DNA of 64,000 bases from Pithys albifrons albifrons (taxonomy: Eukaryota; Chordata; Aves; Passeriformes; Thamnophilidae), in NCBI RefSeq assembly GCF_047495875.1, contig NC_092497.1, forward strand, positions 58,856,477 through 58,920,476. The letters are read 5' to 3'. Of this stretch, positions 23,701 through 38,089 are shown piece by piece; the stretch's first letter is position 1, and every line of letters starts with the position of its first letter. The notes under the pieces are model-generated. The model worked only from the letters and a program-made list of their open reading frames with translations, searched no databases and was not told the origin of the DNA. The translations under genes and the position numbers were made by a program.

Positions 23701-26600
23701 GTGGTAATCATCAAATCAGCAAATAGATGAGATTGTTTTCATAATTTAAATCTGTCTGATGCCAGTTCATAAAGTAGATATGAATGGGGAATGGGGATAA
23801 AATATTCTGAATATTTTGTCTGTTTGAACTAGTAAACCGTTGTCAAACTTTATGAAAGCTGGTGCTTTGTAAGATTTAAAGTGAGGAACTGAGATATGTA
23901 ATGAAGGTGTTCCCTCTGTAAAATGGTTTCAAACTACTGTGTTGTACATATCTTTCAACATATGAAGAATATATCTCATAGTGTGTTATGATTAAAATAT
24001 TTAACACCTTCATGTGTGTAAACTTGTTACAGCACATTACAGGTCCTACATGCAGCAATCAGTTCAATCATTCTGAAGTGAAACTATTTATGGTGAGTAT
24101 ACCAGACTATTACGAATACTCTGTTTAGGAAGTCTAGCAACAGTTAATAGGGCTCAGAGAGCAGAAGGTGTGGAGACAAAACATAGACCAAAAAATGTGC
24201 ATTGGAACCTGATCAAGACAGTTTTACTGACATTTCACAACACCTTGGAAACTGAAGAAATCAGATTATGAACAGAATCTACTTTGAAAAATTAATATCT
24301 GAAATTGTATTTTCCTACCAAATACATTTTCCACATGCCCTCAGAGCCCTACTTTTCACACTTCAGTGAATGAAAAACAAACCCAAACTGTTTACTCCCT
24401 CCATCCTCCAGAAGCAGATAAATTTTGTGTATTCTGACCACTTCTCTGTCTGCAGCCCAGCTAAGGTCAGGGCTTCCTCTGAGTGACCTTATATAAAGAA
24501 AAAACTGACCATGTATTTCAGCTGGTGGGTGGGCTGTCAGGCTAGAAATACATAATGTCATTGCCACCATTCCCATCTTGTCCAAGGTTTTCCAAAGAGA
24601 TTAATGTACAAAAGAGTATTTGAAATAGATCCCACTGAAACACAGACCTGACCTTGGCAGAGGTCTCAATAAAGTCTAAAGCCTGTTTACATCTGGTGAG
24701 TCTGACTAGCATGCAACTAACAATGTGTCTTTTTTTTTTTTAATTAAATATAAAAGCAGATATCTTTGGATGGCCCCCAAAATTTCTTCAGTTTTCTTCT
24801 CTGATGGCTTGCTACTACTTTTTTTTTTGTCAACCTTTCAATTTACAGTTGCATCAGAGAAGTGTTCTATATTGGAGGGTGGTACAGTGTTATTTCTATT
24901 CAAGAAGCAACCCTTCCCACAATTTTCTCTTTCTGAGGAGACAAATGAAAAGGGCACCAAAACAGTGATAAAATCTTTTTACAATCTATATCTGGGCACA
25001 GAGTGTTTTGGAACACTATCACATTTTGATATTGTTTCCATCATGGAAAACATTTCTATCATTTCCCACAATTAGTGACAAAATGTTTTAATCACATATG
25101 ATCCCAGTCATGTTATTCTTTCAATCCTCCTTATCTTGCTATGTCATTCTGATGTCTCCCTTGTCCTGAGGGTGTGAAATGTGCACTACTATTAGCTCAT
25201 TAGGTCTTCTAGCCTTTGGCTCACTGAAGAATGATTCACTATATTTCTCAGCCATTGACAGTTTCAATTCCTTAACCTCTAAATTTCCTGTGATATATGT
25301 GTTGCCCCATCTTATTTCAGCCTTCTAGAATATCCCTTGGCACTACATTCTGAAGTCAGACCTATCAACCTCTACATAGCAAAACTAACAAAGTATAATT
25401 CTCCTCTGCCAGGCAAGATTTTAATTCCAGCAATTTCTTCTTAATTCATTATAAATGCAAGTAACTGACTGAATTGGTTATTTAATATTTCCTTATGCAA
25501 TGCACAAGTTATCTCCCTATGAGTCTGTTTCTTTTTTTCAGTTTCGATGTTTGGACTTAAATACACCACTCCTGTTTAAGAGCTCATAAATAGTTTTAGA
25601 AAGATAAATAAGAAAGTATTTACTTTCCTATAAGGTAAATGCCTTCTAATTTGTTGTTAAGTGCTGAACAGAGTGAATGTTAAAATTTCCTTATGAATTT
25701 ATAGCATTTTTTTCAGATTATGCCTAAAATTTGTGCAGTACAAGGTAAAAAGCATCAGTTAAATCCCATTAATTAATTGAAAGATGACATTTAACTTTAG
25801 TGTTATGAAGACCAGTATTGCTGGTTATCTTTTTCCTTATAGACTTGGTAATACTGTTCACACCATAGCTCTCTAGTTGCCATATAAACGGGCTCTTATG
25901 TGGAAGATCTTTTGGCTAATTTTAACTCCAACAACTGAATTGCTAAAGAATATTCTAGCTCAGCCAGACAAATCCAAAAAAGTCTGCTTTCTTGTTCACA
26001 AAATTGTTTGTATAAAAAGGAATATTTGCATTTTAAAAAAATTCTATTTCCTTGGAATATTCAAAGGTAGACAAAACACAACTCTGTTCACCTGGAGGAG
26101 CCTATGCATGACATTTTGGTTACTGGGTTCAAGCTGGCCATTTGACCTCTCTGTGCCATGCACAAAACCTGACAAACACCCTACAGTTAAGGACAACTTA
26201 TGACCAATATATTGTGACAAGTGGGTTCCTAAGGCCTCATGTCTGCCAGCTGCTAAACAAAAGTGATAAGATTCTAGGCAATCTGCAGTTAGTTGCAGCA
26301 TAGATTACCAGTATTTATTCCAAGGCAGAACCTAGCATTCAAGTTTATGTGCTGAGAAGTTAAAAATGTCAGCCTGCTTATCTGTGTGTATATAGACAAA
26401 TATACTTTGATATTCTTTAGAGCCAACATTCTCATTAGGTTTATCATATTTTAACTAGAAGCACTGCAATCACACATGTTCTTTCCTTCCCTTCTCCCAT
26501 ACCCTGCTTGTAGTACTACCTCCATTAATACACTGACCTCATACATAACCAGTGTGCCAGATTCTCTAAACTGCATGGAAGGCAAGCTAGTGGCTAGTAG
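20736..26600. other. Unique AT-rich non-coding DNA
   Basis: About 5.9 kb without a convincing gene. The ORFs of 60-116 codons here (for example 24725-25075 +, 25877-26203 +, 26044-26301 -) have no recognised domain. A purine-rich patch lies at about 23072-23115 and a double G-run at 23183-23195. A TATA-like TTATATAAAG at 24489-24498 and an AATAAA at 24669-24674 in the same direction could be a decayed LTR, but no other LTR landmark is convincing. Confidence 0.55.
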
Positions 26601-26660
26601 TGGGGTTTTTGTTTGGGGGGGGGTGGGGGTTTGCTGTGGTTTTGTTTAGGTTTTTTTTAG
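26601..26660 (+). repeat. G/T-rich low-complexity tract with G9TG5
   Basis: GGGGTTTTTGTTT is followed by nine G's, T, five G's (26615-26629) and more G/T sequence. This is the complementary form of the A/C-rich tracts elsewhere in the window. Confidence 0.85.
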
Positions 26661-26854
26661 ACTTTTAAGATGATTTTACCTACAAAAATAGTAATTTAAA
26701 TCTAGGTTGCTAATACTTAAAGCAATTAAAGTCACACTAAAGTTGGGTTTCTCAACAATGCATTGTGATGGAAGAAATGATAAGGTTTTAATAGCAATTA
26801 AGAGAATGTTTTTTTAATCCTTTTTATAGTTCTGAATAGAAAGTATTTTATTTT

Positions 26855-26868
26855 GGGGGGGGGGGGGG
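26855..26868 (+). repeat. G14 homopolymer
   Basis: Fourteen consecutive G's are read directly, in AT-rich surroundings. The length is uncertain because long G-runs are error-prone in sequencing. Confidence 0.85.
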
Positions 26869-29800
26869 AAGAGAGCAAAATAAACTCTTCCCTTGGAGAA
26901 TTTTTGTCCTGTTGTTTTATTAAAAAGCTTGGTTTATGAGTGGAAATTACTTATTTCTATTTAGGTCAATACATTTTTAAGCTGCAAGACTCTCAAACTA
27001 TCTGATGTCCTTCGCAACACAAGATACAGAGACAGATCCAGTGATTTGACTATCATGTCTTAACTTCCTAGTTTGATTGACCATATTTTCATAACTACAT
27101 TTTCAGATAAGCCATTCCACTTGTTGAATGCCTCTGCTGCTTTTTTTGGCAAAGTGAAATAGTTTTCCATTATCAGATATGTATTCTCTAGTGCCTGTAG
27201 GCTAGTCATTTCTCAATTAAGCCAAGTAGATTGATCTCCTGTAGCTTATGAGTGACACTTCTTATGGTGAACCTTCTGGAATCTTGCATCAGGAATGGAC
27301 ACAGAATTTTATTCATATTTTTATCAGGGTCATAGTCAGAAGTACTACTTTTTCTTAATCAATACTCTAGTTCTACACTTTCACTTTTTAATAGAACTTT
27401 AATTAGTCAACCTGTCCTTAGTTCTACCTCAGTTTCATGGTCACTGTCCAGGCTACTGTTTCCCACTTTGTAATACAAATGTTTTTTTCTCAGGAAAAAA
27501 AAAAAACAAAACAGACCTTTGTTTGAAAACATATTTATCTTTAGTTCAATGATATTTACATAAGAAAATTTGTGTTGCCAAGCAATTCTATCCTTCTTAT
27601 TTATTTTTTGAAATATTAACACCTTTCCCTGGAACTTTCTTAGTGTTGTCTAGATTGCCTATAAACTCATTGTCATAACTCTCAATATTTAATTCTCCTC
27701 ATCTGAATATTTTTTTATTTTTTCATTCAAATTACACATTTTATTTTGCTAGTGCAGAGTGTTTAGTAAGTCTTTATAAAATTTAAGTCTGGAAAAAGTC
27801 CTTATCACCAATACTATCATGTAGTAACATGATATTCTGCAAACACAAAACAGTAAGTTTAAAGTGACTTTACATCCAGACAAAAAAAATTATTTAGTAT
27901 CTGGTCCTATGCTGGTTACCAGATGAGAGAGACAGGGAGGAAAGAGGGATTATACAATTTCTGTGGTGCTGAGTGTCATTAGATGGCTCAAAGGATCTTT
28001 CTGCGACTAGCTCTGTTATTCCCAGACATACCCAATACCCAATTCCTTTCTATCCTCTTTGGACTCAACTAGCCAGTTCCATAGAATTTCAATAATAGTC
28101 ATTAAATAGGGCTGGGAATAAGTCAAACTAGGGAAAACAAAATGTCTTGATCCTCCAGTGCCTAAAACATCTCTCTATGAGATATATGAAAAGATATACA
28201 CCTCTCTTTCCTTCCCTTTTTTTTTTAATCCTTTGGAATCTATAAACTAACCTTGGATTAGCAATCCAAAAGTCATTGTTCTCCTATGGCCTACAGCATA
28301 AAGTATCATAGTAGATTTTTTAAATGTTCATTTAAAAAATAAACCTATCAGTTGATAGATAAGATAGGGTTTCTCCAAGTATATACAAGAAGCCGGAAAG
28401 AGATTTTTTTTCTGTTACACATAATTTGTGATTTATCTTATGATTTGACATATTGCAGCACTTTACAGTTTATCTTAACTCTGTAAATCCTATACTTCAT
28501 TAAAAAGCTTTCATAAAAGCTACTTTTTCTCAAATCCTTTGCCAATCTACTTAGAGTCTTAAGAAATAGAAAAGTTACAATTGGTGCCATATTTTACTGG
28601 TATCAGTTTCCCTGTGGCCTTTTAAAAGAGCCATGAGGTGATCTATACACTTTAATCTCACAGACTGTATCGCTGAATAGATCTCTTCAAATCTTCCAGT
28701 GAGAAAAAGTCGTTACTAAGTTTATCCCAATACTCCTTTACAGACAACAATCTTGCACCTTTTAGCTTGCATATTATTGTAAACTGTTTCTAGTATTAAC
28801 TTGTGAGAACAGTCACAAAAGATCATTCACAAGCTTCTTTGCCAGATTTCTATTATTCCTCTCATTATTAAAGGAATCATTGTACTAAACGATGTTTTTT
28901 CCCAGGACATCAACTCAGTGATCAAAACAGATGAAGTATCATACATGACTATGTGTGGTTAGTAACCGATCTATCATATACTGACACTTAACTAATTTCA
29001 GCAAAATTATGAAAACTCAAAAGGCCTGAGAACTATAACTTGTATCTGCTTAGTAAATTAAAATTCCGCAGGAAAACACTAGCCCTCTTAAAATATCAGA
29101 TACACCTGCCGAGCTGAAACACTCCTCGTAATGCAGGACTATTTCAGAGATAGCTGTCATTCTGTCATATTCTTCAATTTCAGAGAAAGAGTTAATTCCA
29201 GAGGCAGAAAAATTTTGCTTTTAGCATGAGTGCACTTAAGTTGCAACAGAGAATGACACATAAATCCCAGATGAGAAGGTTAAGTATTAGAAAACAGTTA
29301 ACCTACATTTACATTTTGAAATCAGCCTTTGCTCACTGCATCTGTCAGGAACTTTTAAACTTAGAAACTTCTTTCTTCCAGGCTAGGAAGAAGACAGTCA
29401 GAAAAAAAATGAATTCCCTGGAGTTGTCAAGAGAATGCCTCTGCTAAATTCAAATTTATATCTCTGTGGTGAAGGTCTCTTTTATGACTCAGACTTGCTC
29501 TCTTGTTACATCTTGTTACATCAATATCGAATGGATTTTGTATGTGCAAAAATAGATGGCCTCCCTCTGAGATATTTGCCAATGTAGTGTCACAGCAATA
29601 CGTGCTATATTAATGATTAGCTTGTTAGCAGAAGACAGAAAGTAATATTGAGAAAAGTATAATTAAAACAAGGTTCTCTGGCTTTGCTGTTTCATGTGGC
29701 ATGAAATTTTACTTTTCTCATTTTTGAGTTCACAATGTGAAAAACGCACATCGTACACAGAGTCCTTATTGTCTACTCAGAGTGCAGTTGAGCATTTTTC

Positions 29801-32699
29801 AAAAATTAAAATGTTAAAGATTCTTTCAGTGAAAACATGTTAAGACAGAACCACAAAGTAAAAATAATGTACAAAGAGATAAGTCTAAATAAATCATATA
29901 AATCTATGAAAGTAAATATGCAGCATAAAGTGTATTTCAGCAAATACCAAAAGCGAAGTCTTTCTATGTGTTTTGTCCCCTTGAACGTTCAGTATTTTAT
30001 TTTAAACATGCTGGAGAATGCAGAACCTACCACAAACACTAATGTTCATTAGTGTGGCAGTTTAGTTAGAAAAAAACATAAAGCAGCATGGTATCTAAAG
30101 AAGAACTTAAGTTTGAAGACAGATTCATAGAGACCTCTGGGGAGAAAGCCTTCTGGATTCACAGAAATCATTACAGTACTGATTTAGATTTACTGCTTAC
30201 ATTATTAAAATGCAAGAGGTTACTAATATCACAGAACAAATGGTGAACAGAGATGAACCAAAATCTTTTAGTGCATTTCCTGAATTGTAAATAAAGACCT
30301 TTATGTACAAATACTAAAGGAAATGCAAAGAGCTGAATATTGCATAATCTTTTTTGGGTTACCCAGAAGCTATAACAGAGCTGTATAAATCAAAAATAAC
30401 AGCTTCTATAGGAAAGTGATTTACATCTAAAGGAAATGTTTTTGTTCCCTAAGGTGGCACAATGACATTAGGATATTCCTGGTAATTCTTTGATGCAGCA
30501 TACACTCAAATACTTATAAAAATCTCACCTGGAAAACCTTCTGGGAAAGAATTTCTAATCAATTGACCCTATCTTTCTGTTTTAGTGCTTTACACCAGTT
30601 AGTGCTATTCATCTCTTTTACTCTGCCTGCATCATGTTGATAGGTGAAGACTTTAACAGTACTAAATGAATGGTGTGTCCTAAGATACCATGATGAACTA
30701 TTAATATTTTCTATGTAAGTCTAGTAAGTAACTACTCAAGCAACTAAGTTACTTTAAGTTTAGTTAAAGACTTCCACATGGTCTATTTCTACCTCATACA
30801 TGCTTGCGCTTTGATTAATGAGAGTAGCTGTTAAGACCATCCTTGGAAGCAAGAGCTTGGTTATACAGTTCACTCTAGAGAAAGAATTTAAAGGAAATCT
30901 TTAAATTCTAACTACAGCAAACTTCTTTTGTATATCTTTCTTCTCCAGTTGTTAAAAGACACTACATAAGAAGCCAATACTAAAGAGTATGTACACATGA
31001 AATACACCTTCAGCAATTTTATATAATGTTAATTGTTGTTCAACATAAAAAGAAAACATGAAGGCCATTCTATGCAGTTTAAGGTGGTTGTATAAGAGAT
31101 AAAAATTCCTCTTACCCTTTATCTTAAGTGCATTGTAAAGCTTAATTAAATAAGGCTTATAAGCTACTCAGCTATTCAATTTACGAGTTGAATTTATTCA
31201 CATTATTTCAATTTTTTTAACATTAAGACAACAAATCTAGTTATACCTAGCATCATATAGGTAAGATTGGATAACAGTCTGACTTCTTGTCAGATTCTTA
31301 TTTGTACAGGTTTTTGAGACACAGAGCTAAATCTATCAGCTTAATACTCTTGAACAAAATGCCATAGTAATATTCTCAAAAAGTCTTTCCAATATAAGTT
31401 CTGACATAAAATTAAATTTATTTTTGATGTTATGATTTTTGGTTATGGTTGAGAATTAACAAAATTATTATTGTAATACAACAATTTCTAGCATTCACAA
31501 ACATTAAATAAGAAATTTAGAATATATGATTAAATTGTTTACGCCTCATGTGATGCAACTAACATGTGAGTTCAACAGCTACATACTATTTGGAAAAAGA
31601 TCTGTCACTGTCAATTTTTTCACTCAAGATGTGCAAATTAAAACTCTTGATCTCCACAAAACTGCAAAAGTGGATTAACTCAGGGCAGTGGGTGGCCTCT
31701 AGTTACCTTCTCTCCCATTACCACTGGCTGCTATGGCTCATGGATCTGTATCAAGCAGTGTGATCACAGCAGTGCTCCTGTCTAAGGGACCTCTCTTTCA
31801 GATCAGAGGTTCATCTACATTTTTTGCTAAAGACTGTGCTTAGAGACATCTCATAGATATAACAACAGATTCTGCCCACAAGTGCCTACATATGGATTAA
31901 GCTGTTGCCTGAAATCAGGGTGTAAAAACAAGCCTACATAATTGAAATATAAAGCCACCCTGCCCAAAATTAAGTTTTTCCACAGCTTTTCTTTTCTGGC
32001 ATACTCACTGGCAAAGGTGGAATACCTTTACTGCTACTGCAATAAATAAAAGAAAATGAAGGATGGCCTTTCAGTCGCCAGCCAGCTCTACTCAGCTGGG
32101 ATGTTACCATTCTGAGGAGCAGAACAGGGCAACTTTTAAAGGATCAGAAGTGACAACAGACAAGAGCAGCCTCTTTCAAATTGTGATCATCTACTAGAAA
32201 CAATTATGGTCATAAGACAGACCTTCACCGTGGAGATATATATTGGAATTTATAAGAAGCATTCACTTGACAGAGTCTGGGGAATTTATTTTCTGTACCA
32301 AAATCTCATTAAAACATAGGCTGTCTTTATGTCAAGGTAGTTGTTGATTACTATAGAGAATTCATTTCATGTCTTTTTCTTGTCATCTCAGCCATACTAT
32401 TTAGGGAAAATTGAAATAGTGAAATACATATTTGTAAAAATTAGTCATTAGCTATGAAAACTATTGTGTATTTAGGAGACTAACAAACACAGAAACCAAA
32501 TTACAGTCTGAAGACTGTAGTTTTCTTTATCTCATACTGCATTTCTTCTTTCCTTTCCTTGACAGATCTACTAAATCCCGGATTAAAAGTCCAATAATAG
32601 ATCTTTATATGTATTGGTTTCTCTAGAACATTTATGCCAACATCTTTACACAAAAGAGCAGTCAGACTGGAAGCTCCATGGGGCAGGGATTCTTTTCTT
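26869..32699. other. Unique AT-rich non-coding DNA
   Basis: Nothing gene-like is seen in 5.8 kb; ORFs of 65-73 codons have no motifs. The only repeat noted is a perfect 10-bp tandem duplication, TCTTGTTACA twice (29501-29520). Confidence 0.6.
29501..29520 (+). repeat. 10-bp x 2 tandem repeat
   Basis: TCTTGTTACA occurs twice in direct succession. Confidence 0.9.
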
Positions 32700-32735
32700 T
32701 CTGGTTGTTTTGTTTTTGTCTTTTTTTTTTTATTA
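32700..32735 (+). repeat. T/G-rich low-complexity tract
   Basis: GGTTGTTTTGTTTTTGTC followed by T10, the complement type of the A/C tracts at 5532 and 34169. Confidence 0.8.
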
Positions 32736-34168
32736 AAAATAATGTTGTCATGTAAATACAGCAGGAACAAAGAGAAAGGACACTTGTTGGTAGGAGTAGA
32801 AATTCACTCTGCCTAAATACCTTGCAGTTTACAAGCAGCACAAATAGAAAACACAGACACCTGTTGAGACAAGATGCACTGATGTGTCAGAAAGTCTGTC
32901 TTAGCTTAAATGGGTGGACCTCCTTTGGAAATTTGGAAATATGTCCCTATCAAGAGTTTTCATCACTCCTCTTTGAAGTCTAAACAGAATTCAAAGAGAA
33001 ACAGAAGAGCTGTAGAAAGCTGTCTCTGATTCTTTATCATATACCCACACAGCAATCACATACAGCTCTTCTAATACAGCACTTTGGGGATTTTTCTTAC
33101 AGCTGATGTGTCTCATGGACTCCCTTCAGTGCAGTTTGGTATCCATGTGCATATTTTGACAAAAATCAGATTGAAGCCCTCTCAATAACTGGTACCAACA
33201 GAATTTTATTTTCATTAAAGCAATAAAATGTTAAACAATCCTATGAAGACCCTTTTACTACTGTAGAAGTTCATAGCAGCTTACCTCTTTAAACAATGCC
33301 ACCTCATCAGTCATATCACATTTTCTGGGAGCCTACAATTTCATCAGCTGGGAAAAAGAAAAAGGCCAGTTTGTAACTTTGCCTCAGAGCTCAGCTTGCA
33401 AATCCATTCAGAAAAAAAGAAAAAAGAAACATTAGTGAATATATCCAGTACCCACTGATTTGATGACTGATCATGCACTTTCACAGAGAGCCAAAACTAT
33501 GACATAAACAGCTGTCTTGGCAGAACACACAGTCTCCCCTTTAGCACATACAGTTGGCATGTGTATGCCAATGAAGCATATATTAGCCTCTCATAAAACC
33601 TCCATCTAATTCAAAGCAAAAAAAGGACTCCACCAAACACCTCTAGAGGTACTCAACTTCCCCTAAAAGTACACCTGTAAAGTGAAGGGCTCAGACTTGG
33701 ATTTATTGTAATTTATTTCAAGAATCTCTGTTGTCATTCAATTCAAGAGATTGTTATTGAAATTTTCTGCATGCTTTTTTCACATTCTGTCTCTGAGGTG
33801 TTGACCTCAATTTAATTCAGACAATGAAGTACGACTAGCAAGAAAACAACTGATGCTTCCTTTGCTTGGTGTGTTGTTCCTTTACTATCTAATTTGCAGA
33901 ACTGGCATCAATGTGACAGAAATTGCACTGATGACTTCCAAAACCCCACAAAATAGCTAGAGTTGCATAATGCCCTTCATCACAGCCACACTCCCTGGAG
34001 AACAAGCCATCCTAGTCTTGCTGTAAAATTCCTGACTTTGTGCTTCCATTCATCTATCATGCCTGCAACTACACTCATGGGACTGTGAGAGTTACTGGAA
34101 ACAGTTTCTGCCTGTACACTGTGTCTACTGTGGCTCTTTTTGTGGGAAAACTAAGCAAGTCAGCTCAG

Positions 34169-34207
34169 AAAACAAAACAAAAAAAAAACAGGCACACAAA
34201 AAAACCC
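34169..34207 (+). repeat. A/C-rich low-complexity tract
   Basis: AAAACAAAACAAAAAAAAAA followed by CAGGCACACAAAAAAACCC; same strand polarity as the tracts at 5532, 10713 and 11978. Confidence 0.8.
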
Positions 34208-34913
34208 AGTGCCCTTCTCACTTAGAGGAAGGAAGAGTCAATGCAAAGGCAGAGGGAGATCAAGAAAAGCCTCGTGTAGTCTATAGGAACAGCTGCAAAC
34301 AGGAATGAGCGAAGTAAGCACAAGAGCTAGAGAAAATTGCACTGATTTGGGGAATGAAAGTGCAGGCACTGCAGAAAACCATCATCACTAGGTGACAAGA
34401 GACTGCTCTGGCTTGCACAGCTGGGCAAGACTGGGAAACATTTTAATCCCTTAATGAGGCTCAAACTTTGGGAGCTGCAGTGTATTCTGTGCTTACATAA
34501 ACTAAAAGAGTTTCTGCCACCCTAAAGACCATTTTAACATTACGCAGTAAGGGATGGATATCTGTAAAACAGACCACTGTGTCCTTTGGGACAACCAACA
34601 TCTTCAAGGATTTGCATAGATGTTCTTGCTTAAAGATATTCAGTTTTAGATTGTCTTGATAACAATAAATATGCACTTAACATATTGTAAGATAACAACA
34701 ACCATGCAGATTTAAGGAATTATCAATCATGTCACTTAGAATTCAAAGCTTTGGTCATTTCTAGTTTTGTTTGAATGCTGTTTACTGATAAACTTAGTGG
34801 TTTTTAGTCAATATCTGTATTGAGAAAAGATAGGCCTACCTGAAGAGTTCTCTCATCTTGCATACAGGGATCCATAAATAAATATACTATCATGACCTCT
34901 TTTTCACTGAGAA

Positions 34914-34940
34914 AAAACATTTTCTTTAAGAAAATGTTTT
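34914..34940. repeat. Near-perfect palindrome, 13-bp arms and 1-nt centre
   Basis: Left arm AAAACATTTTCTT (34914-34926), one T, right arm AAGAAAATGTTTT (34928-34940). The arms are exact reverse complements. Confidence 0.93.
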
Positions 34941-37900
34941 AATTGTAGCAGCGCCTAAACCCACTGAAATGATTGTAAACAATCTTTTAAGTGTGTTTGT
35001 ATATCATTGTCATATTCACAGTGAAGTGCACAGCAACATTACCAGCTCTCTAAAACTCAGCACACTTTGAAAATATTATCTGCTCTACCTTTTCATGTCC
35101 AAGTTTCAAGTTCCAACCTGTCCCACACTTCTTTACCTTAGCTTGTTTAAAAACTATGCTTTCTGCTGTTGGTTGGGCACTCCAGAAGAACGTATGTCTT
35201 TTGGATATAGCCAAGCAATAGGTGATCAGTTTCGATGCTTTTTAGTTGTTGAGTCTAAAATTTAAAGTTGAATTGATTTTTAAGATTCATACCTAAAGTA
35301 TGACTTTGAAGAGACCTAAAACCACTTAGAAATTAGACTTTAAAGGATGTTCAAATCCTGTTAAAAAGGTCAGGTAAAACTTGAAGAGGAAAGGAAGTGC
35401 ACAGAAGGGGGGAAATCAGCTAATACAGAATCCAGAGAGCCCTTCTCAAAAGGGTTCAAACAAAAATATTCTGTATACTATTGTGATACGAAACTTTAGC
35501 AATACAATGCAATAACCAGAGTTGCTGGAGTCTTTTTATTATGAAGAATGTTTATGTGAAGAGCAAAATACAAAAGAGAAAGAAACAGCTAAAGAATACT
35601 TGATGGGCATTTTAATCTTCTATTAATATGCAAATTTTGTTCTCTAGGACTCTAGGAAAAAATATGGTTTTTTCATAGGCTATTTGAAAAGTGTCTTGCT
35701 CTCCCAGAGGTGCTTCTTGTATGAATCCAAGTGAATCACTGTATTTATGGTAATTCCCCAGATACTCCTGTATGCATCATTTTCTTTTTGAAATTATATA
35801 GAGTTTACTGAACCCCATTTGTAAAGCATTCCACAGCTGATTTCATTTTAAAGATCTCCTTTAATAGAGCTGAATACCCTATTGATCTGTGTCATGTGAA
35901 GATGATAAGAAAATCATCCTCAACCATGAGGGAAGAAATGGAAAAGTCCATACGAAAATTTGGATAAGAGTTTCTAATCAAAATCTGGATAATTTTATGT
36001 TCACAATCAACTGTAGTGACATATGTTCCCCTGCAAACACAGAAAAATATTTTATTACATGGAATTTTCATAGGAAAAGCAGCATACTGCTGGAATAATA
36101 GCTTTATTGGTATACATTCAAAAGTACTTTTCCTGATTTCCTTTATACCTAGTAAAAAACTCTACTATCATATGGAAAAATAAAAATATACCCAGCAGTG
36201 AAGTTAAACGTTCTCTCTCTACTTTTTGTATAGAAATGGTAGAACAAAATTGTGAGTTGAAGTCTGCTTGTCTTGCAAGATTTCCTCACCTTCTGTGATT
36301 TTATACTTGACTAAAGAAACTAGGTTAAGCTCTAAAAAGTATTCATGGAATTCAGAATTATCATGAAGTTTGCAACCTTTTTTTTATTATTATTCAAAAA
36401 GTTGTAATGATTTGATCTGACTTTCCATTGTGAATCCTCTTTGTATGTGATCCCACATGAATGCCTTTCTGCTCAGATCCCACAAGGAATGATGACTTTA
36501 GCTATTGATCTCTTTTGGCCCTTATGAAGTTGGGGATAACTCTGTCACTGTGAAAGGTGATACTTCTGTGCAGCTATAAAGCTGGTGAGGGAGGGAAATT
36601 CATGCACTGGAATTCCATCAACACATCCCATTAAGAGATAATATTCCATTACCTATTTGCAGGCACAATATGGAAAGTAAAACAGGGTTTCAAAGCATGA
36701 CCAACAAAAAAGACAGTCTCTCACAGAACTACAGAAAAGTATTAGAGGTTAATTTTATTTATCTGTGTTTACCATATTCCTCTAATATTTGCTGTTGGCT
36801 ATTATAGAGAAGACATAAATCATATAGGTCTAATAGAACTGGTCATTATTTAATGTAAGGACCTTGCACCGGAAGTCAAATAAAAAAGCAGTATAGATTT
36901 TTCCCTTTGGAATAAGTATTTTAGTCAGACACAATTGTGCTTCATGTATATTGTAAGTAACAGTAAAGAGAGCAAAGTCACTAAACATATAAATGTGCTG
37001 CAGAAAGTAAACAAGTGTTTCTCAAGAGCATTCATGTAGTGTGATATGGTGCACCTAGGACCAGGGACTGCAACTTTAGTCTGTCATGACTCCACAGACT
37101 TTCTCCTGCTTCAGTCACCCAGAAAGGAGCTTGACACAGTTCTAGACACTGTTTTGTCTTTGGAGAAAAGAAGTGGCAGGCTTTTGGCAAAAAGAGGATG
37201 CAGGAAAGGCTGTTTAAATATAGGATTGCATAGGCTAGAGGCGGCAAATGGTGGAGAAGGGCCTTAACACGGACAGTAGCTGTTGGGATTAATTTTGTCT
37301 AAAGACACAGTTTTGATATTAAAAAGAAAATGGCAGCCACAATCAAACAGTTTAGTTGGCATTAGTTTTTTTAATCAATTTAATCTGAACAGACATTAAT
37401 AAACACAGAGAATGCCATACCCTGAAGGAGAAGATTTAAATAGGAAACACAGAAGTGGATAAGCAATAAGCAAGGGGATATGGTAGACCAAGTGATCATA
37501 GCTAGTAAATTCAATGACAGAATATATTCTACTGTCAGCTCCACTCATTCATGAGCCAACTTTGTTTAGCATCCAGAGGTCCCATCAGAAAGGCTTTGCG
37601 TGCTTTTACACCCTCACATTGCTGTGGGGCAATTTTTTTCACTAGCTAGTCTTCCCCACTGGCACTCAAACTGGAAAAAATGTTTCTATGCTCCTGTATA
37701 TTTTTAAAACTGTTGCAGTACGGATACTGGTCCACAGCTGGATGGAGGCTGAGTGGTCTTACATCTGCGTGAGGGAAAACATAACTTGGCTGTTAAAAAA
37801 AAACGCTTTTTACTTGGGTCCTTTATCAGCATTCCTCAATGGGTAATTAACTGAATCATACACACACGTAACTTCAGTGGTCACATTCAGACACAATCTT

Positions 37901-38089
37901 TCCACCCAAGAGCTTCCTAATTCCCAAGTAGGAGAAGCTAAACTGCACATAATCCATGCCTTGAGCTGTTGCTCTAAGGATTGTTGTATTTAACTAATGG
38001 GTTCTGTTTCTGACTGAAACTGCAAAGGTCAGTAAACCGTAGCACTTAGAGATTTCTTAGGAGTGGCAAACTGTGAGGAAATGAACAGG

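Larger units (their letters stand above)
32736..38089. other. Unique AT-rich non-coding DNA
   Basis: About 5.3 kb with no gene or recognised transposon. It includes an A/C tract (34169-34207) and a near-perfect palindrome (34914-34940). Two overlapping antisense ORFs of 71-73 codons at 37032-37267 have no recognised motif. Confidence 0.6.
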
